Positions 59,359 to 64,000 of a stretch of DNA of 64,000 nt are shown here, piece after piece. Made by a program: the position numbers and the translations under genes. Location: positions 175,194 through 239,193 of the forward strand of contig JBMHCD010000009.1 in assembly GCA_049890095.1 (NCBI GenBank). The letters are read 5' to 3'. Every line of letters begins with the position of its first letter. Within the stretch, counting starts at the first letter, position 1. Under the pieces are notes generated by a model that saw only the letters and a list, made by a program, of their open reading frames with translations, made no database searches and was not told the origin of the DNA. This stretch comes from JABAYQ01 sp049890095 (GTDB lineage: Bacteria; Bacteroidota; Bacteroidia; Flavobacteriales; UBA7312).

Positions 59359-59778
59359 ATGAGTAATAAACAAAAAAAATACGATGGCGCTTACCTCAAA
59401 ATGGCATTGGAATGGGCAAAGTTATCTCATTGTAAAAGGAAACAAGTAGGAGCATTAATTGTAAAAAACGGGATGATTATTTCCGATGGTTACAATGGTT
59501 GTCCATCTGGTTTTGAAAATAATTGTGAGGATGAAAACGGAGAAACAAAATGGTATGTTCTTCATGCCGAAGCTAATGCAATTTTAAAAGTAGCAAAATC
59601 TACCCAAAATTGTAAAGGAGCGACTTTATACCTAACTATGTCTCCATGCAAAGAATGTAGTAAACTAATTTTACAATCAGGAATTGATCGTTTAGTTTAC
59701 CTCAACGAATACAAAGACAAGTCTGGAATTGAATTTTTAAAAAAAGCAAAAGTTGACGTTTCACAATTTAACTTATAA
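59359..59778 (+). CDS. dCMP deaminase family protein
   Basis: A 139-residue zinc-dependent deaminase of the ComEB/dCMP deaminase group, likely producing dUMP from dCMP for thymidylate synthesis. Zinc ligands are H69 in LHAEANAIL, with catalytic E71, and C97 and C100 in SPCKEC. KRKQVGALIVKNGMIISDGYNGCPSGF is the usual N-terminal strand region. The S41 protease gene starts directly after its stop. With nrdAB, tdk and prs it adds to the nucleotide genes of the window. Confidence 0.9.
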   Translation: MSNKQKKYDGAYLKMALEWAKLSHCKRKQVGALIVKNGMIISDGYNGCPSGFENNCEDENGETKWYVLHAEANAILKVAKSTQNCKGATLYLTMSPCKECSKLILQSGIDRLVYLNEYKDKSGIEFLKKAKVDVSQFNL

Positions 59779-61341
59779 ATGAATAAATCGTCTCACTTTC
59801 ATCCCATAGTATTTGCTATCATTCTTTGTGTAGGAATTTTAATTGGTTCCTTTTTAAACAAAAACTCATCCAGTCAAATGCCCAATAAATTTGATCTTAT
59901 TCTAAATCAACTAGACGAAATTTATATTGATAGTATTGACAAAAACGAACTTATAGAACAGGCTGTTCAATATGTTATTGAAGAACTAGATCCTCACTCC
60001 TCTTATATCCCTGCCAAAAATTTACAAACCGTTAACGAAGGTATGGAAGGTAGCTTCGACGGAATTGGAATAGAATTCAATATTCAAAAAGATACTTTAC
60101 TAGTTGTTGCTCCTATTTCTGGAGGTCCTTCACAAATGGTAGGAGTATTATCTGGCGATAAAATAATTCGTGTAGATGAGGAAGTAATCGCAGGAATAAA
60201 TATAACCAATGATGATATATTTAAACTTTTGAGGGGTAAAAAAGGAACAAAAGTTTCTATTGATATTTTAAGAAATGGCGAAGTAATAAACTTTGAAATT
60301 ATCCGAGATAAGATACCTATCTATAGCGTAGATGTTTCCTACATGATAGAAAATTCATTGGGGTACATCAAAATTAATCGATTCTCTGCCACGACTTATG
60401 AAGAATTTATTACCGCTTCTGCCGAATTGCTAAATAATGGAATGAAAACATTAGTTCTTGATTTACGTAACAATCCTGGTGGTTATTTAGGTGCTTCTAT
60501 AAATATTTCTAACGAATTTTTGCCTGATAATAAGTTAATCGTTTACACCCAGTCCAGAGATGGCGAACGTCAGGAATATTACTCCAATAAAAACGGTTTG
60601 CTAATCAATACTGAAGTTATCGTAATTATTGATGAAGGCTCAGCCTCTGCCTCCGAAATTGTTTCAGGAGCTTTGCAAGACAACGATAGAGGGACAATTG
60701 TAGGAAGACGATCCTTTGGTAAAGGACTAGTACAAGAACAGTTTCAGAATAAAGATGGTTCGGCCTACAGAATAACAACACAACGATATTATACACCAAC
60801 AGGCAGATGTATTCAACGACCTTACTCCAATGGAGATAATGAACAATATCAAGAAGATATTTTAGATCGTTATAGTAATGGAGAATTGTTGTCAAAAGAT
60901 AGCATCCCATTAATTGATAGCTTAAAATACGTTACTCCTAAAGGAAAAATCGTTTATGGTGGTGGTGGAATCATTCCAGACGTATTTATCCCAATAGATA
61001 CAACCTCTTATCACCAAAGTATTTCTACTGCCAACAGAAAGGGGTTGGTACAACAATTTGCTTATAGCCTTAGCGATCAACTTAGAAAAGATTGGGGCAA
61101 AAAAGATGTCCAAACCTTTATTTCGGACTATGAAGTTAACAAAGCTACATTGTTAGAACTAAAAGCCTATTGTAAAACTGAAAATATAGATTTTCCTGTT
61201 CGTGAGTTTGATACTTATGATCAAAAAATTATTCGCACACAGCTGAAAGCTTTCATTGGCAGAACAATATGGAACGATGAAGCATTCTTTCCTATCATGC
61301 ACCAAATAGACAATACTTTTCAGGGTGCTATAAAGCAGTAA
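59779..61341 (+). CDS. S41-family C-terminal processing peptidase, second copy
   Basis: A 520-residue periplasmic protease with an N-terminal anchor at 8-25. The PDZ domain is at about 85-155 (GIGIEFNIQKDTLLVVAP ... LSGDKIIRVDEEVI), and the S41 core has LDLRNNPGGYLG, the Ser in GSASASEIVSGALQDNDRG and the Lys in RRSFGKGLVQ. The C-terminal 110 residues are helical. It is a clear paralogue of the protein at 45499, differing in the C-terminal part. It abuts the dCMP deaminase gene with no spacer. Confidence 0.92.
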   Translation: MNKSSHFHPIVFAIILCVGILIGSFLNKNSSSQMPNKFDLILNQLDEIYIDSIDKNELIEQAVQYVIEELDPHSSYIPAKNLQTVNEGMEGSFDGIGIEFNIQKDTLLVVAPISGGPSQMVGVLSGDKIIRVDEEVIAGINITNDDIFKLLRGKKGTKVSIDILRNGEVINFEIIRDKIPIYSVDVSYMIENSLGYIKINRFSATTYEEFITASAELLNNGMKTLVLDLRNNPGGYLGASINISNEFLPDNKLIVYTQSRDGERQEYYSNKNGLLINTEVIVIIDEGSASASEIVSGALQDNDRGTIVGRRSFGKGLVQEQFQNKDGSAYRITTQRYYTPTGRCIQRPYSNGDNEQYQEDILDRYSNGELLSKDSIPLIDSLKYVTPKGKIVYGGGGIIPDVFIPIDTTSYHQSISTANRKGLVQQFAYSLSDQLRKDWGKKDVQTFISDYEVNKATLLELKAYCKTENIDFPVREFDTYDQKIIRTQLKAFIGRTIWNDEAFFPIMHQIDNTFQGAIKQ

Positions 61342-61346
61342 TTTTT

Positions 61347-61354
61347 TACCTTTG
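61347..61354 (+). promoter_or_regulatory. -7 box TACCTTTG of the superoxide dismutase gene
   Basis: TAnnTTTG consensus 30 bases before the ATG at 61385. Confidence 0.55.
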
Positions 61355-61384
61355 TACAAAATTAAAAACCAAAAAAATATTATC

Positions 61385-61981
61385 ATGGCATTTGAACTAC
61401 CTCAACTACCTTATTCGACCGATGGCCTAGAGCCACATGTTGATACTAAAACTATGGAAATTCATCATGGCAAACACCATGCAGGATATACAGCAAAACT
61501 TAATGCTGCAATTGAAGGAACAGATTTAGAAAACAAAACAATAGAAGAAATTTTACAAAGTCCAAACTTAAGTAACGCTGTTAGAAATAATGGAGGTGGT
61601 TACTATAACCATTGCTTATTTTGGTCTGTAATGAGCCCAAACGGAGGAGGTACACCAAGCGGAGCATTAGCTCAAGCTATTGAAAAAGATTTTGGATCGT
61701 TTGAAGATTTCAAAACTGCATTTTCCAATGCTGCTGCTACTCAGTTTGGTTCAGGATGGGCATGGCTTTGTGCTAAAAATGGCTCGTTGTCTGTTTGCTC
61801 AACACCTAATCAAGACAATCCACTAATGGATGGTGGTTGTGGAGGAACACCAATCTTAGGTATTGATGTTTGGGAACATGCCTACTATCTGAATTATCAA
61901 AATAGAAGACCAGACTATATTAACGCATTTTTTAATGTAGTAAATTGGGAAGAAGTAAGCAAAAGATTTGAAAACGCCTAA
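61385..61981 (+). CDS. Fe/Mn superoxide dismutase
   Basis: A 198-residue cytoplasmic superoxide dismutase. The ATG at 61385 (MAFELPQLPYSTDGLEPHVD) is the family start; an upstream ATG at 61352 overlaps the -7 box. Metal ligands: H27 in EIHHGKHHAGY, the His of YNHCLFWSVMSPNGGG, and the Asp and His of DVWEHAYY. NRRPDYINAF is the usual C-terminal motif. Iron or manganese preference cannot be settled by eye. It has its own promoter and terminator. Confidence 0.95.
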   Translation: MAFELPQLPYSTDGLEPHVDTKTMEIHHGKHHAGYTAKLNAAIEGTDLENKTIEEILQSPNLSNAVRNNGGGYYNHCLFWSVMSPNGGGTPSGALAQAIEKDFGSFEDFKTAFSNAAATQFGSGWAWLCAKNGSLSVCSTPNQDNPLMDGGCGGTPILGIDVWEHAYYLNYQNRRPDYINAFFNVVNWEEVSKRFENA

Positions 61982-62001
61982 ATTATATTGCACCAATTAT
62001 C

Positions 62002-62029
62002 AAAACCGTTCTCTTTGAACGGTTTTTTT
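62002..62029 (+). terminator. terminator of the superoxide dismutase gene
   Basis: Perfect 10-bp arms AAAACCGTTC (62002-62011) and GAACGGTTTT (62017-62026), 5-base loop, T run to 62029. Its T tail overlaps the stop codon of the convergent unknown gene. Confidence 0.9.
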
Positions 62030-62330
62030 ATTTCTGGTTGTTTTTGAAAGAATTATATAACATATCTTTAAAATCATCCTCTAATGCTTTTTCGGCAGTT
62101 TTAAATCCAATAATATGGCCAACCATGATTCCTATTAGGGTAGCTTCGCGAACATTATAACCACTTTGTAGTAATCCCATTGTTGCATCATAAACATTAT
62201 CCGTTTTTTCAACTATCTTGATAGATTTATCTATTAATCCTATAAGGTCACTTTCTTGACACTCGAGTAAGTGAGATAACTTTTCTAATTCAAAACGATC
62301 TAATTGTAGTGTAGTTGATTTATTACTCAT
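62028..62330 (-). CDS. hypothetical protein, small, helical, cytoplasmic
   Basis: A 100-residue protein I do not recognise. It has no signal peptide and no strong membrane helix. It is mostly helical: a leucine-rich first half (LDRFELEKLSHLLECQESDLIGLIDKSIKIVE), a middle block NVYDATMGLLQSGYNVREATLIGIMVGHIIGF with spaced Gly, and an acidic C-terminus. It stands alone between the superoxide dismutase terminator and a MORN-type gene. The stop codon sits in the T tail of that terminator. No functional inference is possible from its surroundings. Confidence 0.6.
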   Translation of the reverse strand: MSNKSTTLQLDRFELEKLSHLLECQESDLIGLIDKSIKIVEKTDNVYDATMGLLQSGYNVREATLIGIMVGHIIGFKTAEKALEDDFKDMLYNSFKNNQK

Positions 62331-62423
62331 AATTTATAAACTTTGTAAAATTAAAATACAATAACTGTGCCAAAGCTTTTGTTTGACATTTTGGCAGTTG
62401 TTTTTACCTTTTTAATCGTCAAA

Positions 62424-62843
62424 ATGAACAAGCTTTTTTATCTTTTTTTGATCTTACCATTTATTGCTTTTGGACAAAAGCAAACTAAAAAAGAATATTG
62501 GAATAATGGTAATGTTTTATCTATCATAAACTATTCTGAAGGACAAAGAAATGGCCTTTGTCAATACTTTTATAAAAGCGGACAACTAATGAGTGAAGTA
62601 AATTACAAAAACGGTAAAATGATCGGAACTTCAAAGTCTTATCATCGAAATGGTCAATTACACGAAATAGGAGAATATCTTTATTTAAACTCATCTTCCT
62701 ACAGCTCAAAAAATGGTGTTTGGAAAACGTACAATGAATCTGGTGATTTAATATTTGAATATATTATTGAAAAAGGTAAAACTACAGATGTTAAATCGTA
62801 CAACAAACAAGGAGAATTAATTCCTTCCCAAGATGGTTGCTAA
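62424..62843 (+). CDS. exported MORN-repeat (YwqK-like) protein
   Basis: The ATG at 62424 gives 139 residues with a signal peptide (MNKLFYLFLILPFIAFGQ); a GTG-initiated frame from 62367 adds an unlikely extension. The mature part consists of MORN-variant repeats of the pattern Y-x-N-G-x-x: EYWNNGNVLSIINYSEGQRNG, QYFYKSGQLMSEVNYKNGKMIG and SYHRNGQLHEIGEY, then VWKTYNESGDLIFEYIIEKGK. Such proteins are common in Bacteroidota; some relatives are labelled YwqK antitoxins, but no toxin partner is seen here. Its stop interlocks with the acyltransferase stop in CTAA. Confidence 0.78.
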   Translation: MNKLFYLFLILPFIAFGQKQTKKEYWNNGNVLSIINYSEGQRNGLCQYFYKSGQLMSEVNYKNGKMIGTSKSYHRNGQLHEIGEYLYLNSSSYSSKNGVWKTYNESGDLIFEYIIEKGKTTDVKSYNKQGELIPSQDGC

Positions 62844-63901
62844 ATTTTTATACTACTTATTTTTTTTCGCAAAGGTGTTTCTACATATTTAAAACTTAGA
62901 GCAGATACTAATAATAATACTCCTATACCAACATAAAACAAAACTGTAGGATTATTTATGTTTAACACCATGAAACTAGCTTTCACCCCCATAAAAACAG
63001 GCTTTTGTAATATATAGACACCATAACTTATTTCTCCTAAAAAAATCAAAAAAGGCCAGTTATTTATTTTAGTAAAATATCCTTTGTTGCTAGAAATAAA
63101 AAGTATTAATGGAACGAACAAAACGGCTAATAACCCGTTATGAAAAGACAATACTGTATTGTAACGAAGGGCTATTGCACCAAAAACCAATGTTATCAAA
63201 ATCCACAAATCCGTTTTTAGTGATTTATGTTTCATTACGAACATGAAGAATAATGCCGCTAAATTTCCAATTAAAAACTCATTTAAATGCATAAGTGGAA
63301 AGTAATAAATAAAGTTATGACTTGCTGAAGGATAGCCTGTATAGAAAGAAGAATCTAACAAAAAATGTAAGGCAAATTGACTAATAGTCCAAATCAATAC
63401 TAAAGGTATAAAAAGCTTTTTATAACTAACTTTTTTATATACTCGATTAAACAATAACGGAAACAAAAGGTAGAAAAAACACTCTACTGTAATAGACCAT
63501 GCAGGAGTATTAAATGACATCGCTTTTGCTGGTATAAATGCCTGAAAAAGACTTAAACTCAAAAAAAAGTCGACTAGATTTAAATCGCTTTTATCTGGAA
63601 ATAAAAAATATTCTGCTCCTTTAAACCCTAACAACATTAGGGCAGCTAACAAACATACAGGATAAATACGGGCAAAACGTTTTAAAAAATAATTGGCAGC
63701 AGAAATTTTCTCTTTTTGCCAGTACGCAATTACCATAACAAAACCGGAAAGAATAAAGAAAAAACTTACTCCAACATTTGCCTGACGAAAAAGAAAAGAA
63801 GTCCATTCGGTATTAAATGGAAAAATTTCTTTCCCATAATGGAAAATAACAATGGAAATAGCTGCTAAAAACCTTGTAAACGTTAATTGTTCTATTCTCA
63901 A
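62840..63901 (-). CDS. acyltransferase family 3 membrane protein
   Basis: A 353-residue protein with about ten membrane helices. The start is TTG at 63901 (MRIEQLTFTRFLAAISIVIFHYGKE), needed to keep the family N-terminus with the catalytic His in FHYG and the R of TRFLAA. VGVSFFFILSGFVMVIAYW and SFNTPAWSITVECFFYLLFPLLF are acyltransferase-3 hallmarks. Such enzymes O-acetylate or otherwise acylate surface sugars. The target is unknown and no polysaccharide cluster adjoins it. The stop shares CTAA with the MORN-type gene. Confidence 0.87.
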   Translation of the reverse strand: MRIEQLTFTRFLAAISIVIFHYGKEIFPFNTEWTSFLFRQANVGVSFFFILSGFVMVIAYWQKEKISAANYFLKRFARIYPVCLLAALMLLGFKGAEYFLFPDKSDLNLVDFFLSLSLFQAFIPAKAMSFNTPAWSITVECFFYLLFPLLFNRVYKKVSYKKLFIPLVLIWTISQFALHFLLDSSFYTGYPSASHNFIYYFPLMHLNEFLIGNLAALFFMFVMKHKSLKTDLWILITLVFGAIALRYNTVLSFHNGLLAVLFVPLILFISSNKGYFTKINNWPFLIFLGEISYGVYILQKPVFMGVKASFMVLNINNPTVLFYVGIGVLLLVSALSFKYVETPLRKKISSIKI

Positions 63902-64000
63902 AATCGTATATACAATAAAAACAACTAAAAGTAAACTTTAGAAAGCATCTAAACAAAAAAATAAGAGCTAAAAATAAGGTGTTTAATTATTCGACCGTAA

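Noticed and set aside
1..64000. CRISPR arrays, insertion sequences, prophage or toxin-antitoxin loci
   Set aside because: No regularly spaced repeats, transposase-like proteins, phage structural genes or paired toxin/antitoxin genes were seen; the MORN-type protein resembles YwqK but lacks a partner.

Overview
The window is a gene-dense, AT-rich (roughly one third G+C by eye) stretch of a Bacteroidota chromosome, most likely from a marine or freshwater member of the Flavobacteriales. The assignment rests on four things: many genes start behind the Bacteroidota -7 element TAnnTTTG with no Shine-Dalgarno sequence; a type IX secretion (T9SS) set is present (a giant CHU_C/type B sorting protein, a PorP/SprF protein and an OmpA/TPR/PD40 protein); IspG is of the large form with an inserted domain; and lineage-typical families such as DUF3098, DUF4271, DUF3109, DUF2279 and paired ExbD genes occur. 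The genus cannot be told from the sequence alone.

Layout. 1-3738: end of a SPOR protein, thioesterase, GT9 glycosyltransferase, TatD nuclease, asparaginase. 3769-5710: tRNA-Ser(GGA), then the only accessory-looking patch, with a short-chain dehydrogenase split at a run of seven A behind a TetR-type operator, and an orphan barrel-like protein. 5863-8034: ExbB / small membrane protein / ExbD / ExbD energy-transducing operon. 8042-16125: CAAX protease, Dus, RluF, LolC/E-type permease, RbfA, MsbA-type ABC exporter, IspG. 16187-23598: nucleotidyltransferase and the three-gene T9SS cluster joined by ATGA overlaps. 23632-28680: M23 peptidase lipoprotein, tryptophan 2,3-dioxygenase, LeuRS. 28755-33127: FtsX, DUF3098, UppP, TruB, QueA, IspD. 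33124-42642: amidohydrolase, RlmN, polyprenyl synthase, DnaG, RecJ, DAHP synthase/chorismate mutase, RsmI, DUF2279. 42708-49569: thymidine kinase, alanine racemase, O-antigen ligase-like protein, S41 protease, YidD, RnpA, HemD, DUF4271, cytochrome c lipoprotein. 49647-59170: glutaryl-CoA dehydrogenase-like enzyme, class Ia ribonucleotide reductase, DUF3109, GlyRS, Pth, L25, Prs, tRNA-Leu(CAA). 59359-64000: dCMP deaminase, second S41 protease, superoxide dismutase, an unknown protein, a MORN-type protein, acyltransferase 3.

Themes. Most genes are housekeeping: translation and RNA modification (LeuRS, GlyRS, TruB, QueA, RlmN, RluF, Dus, RsmI, RbfA, Pth, L25, RnpA), isoprenoids and envelope lipids (IspD, IspG, polyprenyl synthase, UppP, MsbA-like, LolC/E-like), DNA precursors and replication (NrdAB, Tdk, dCMP deaminase, Prs, DnaG, RecJ), and cell surface export (T9SS cluster, ExbBD).

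The most notable observations are regulatory: ten genes whose TAnnTTTG box ends only 4-7 bases before the start codon, implying leaderless or near-leaderless mRNAs; a perfect palindrome that forms two back-to-back -7 boxes between an amidohydrolase gene and rlmN; a possible -1 frameshift at A_AAA_AAA rebuilding a full short-chain dehydrogenase; and a long structured leader upstream of nrdBA. No CRISPR array, prophage, insertion sequence or restriction or defence island was seen. All functional assignments are from reading protein sequence and motifs; no database search was run.
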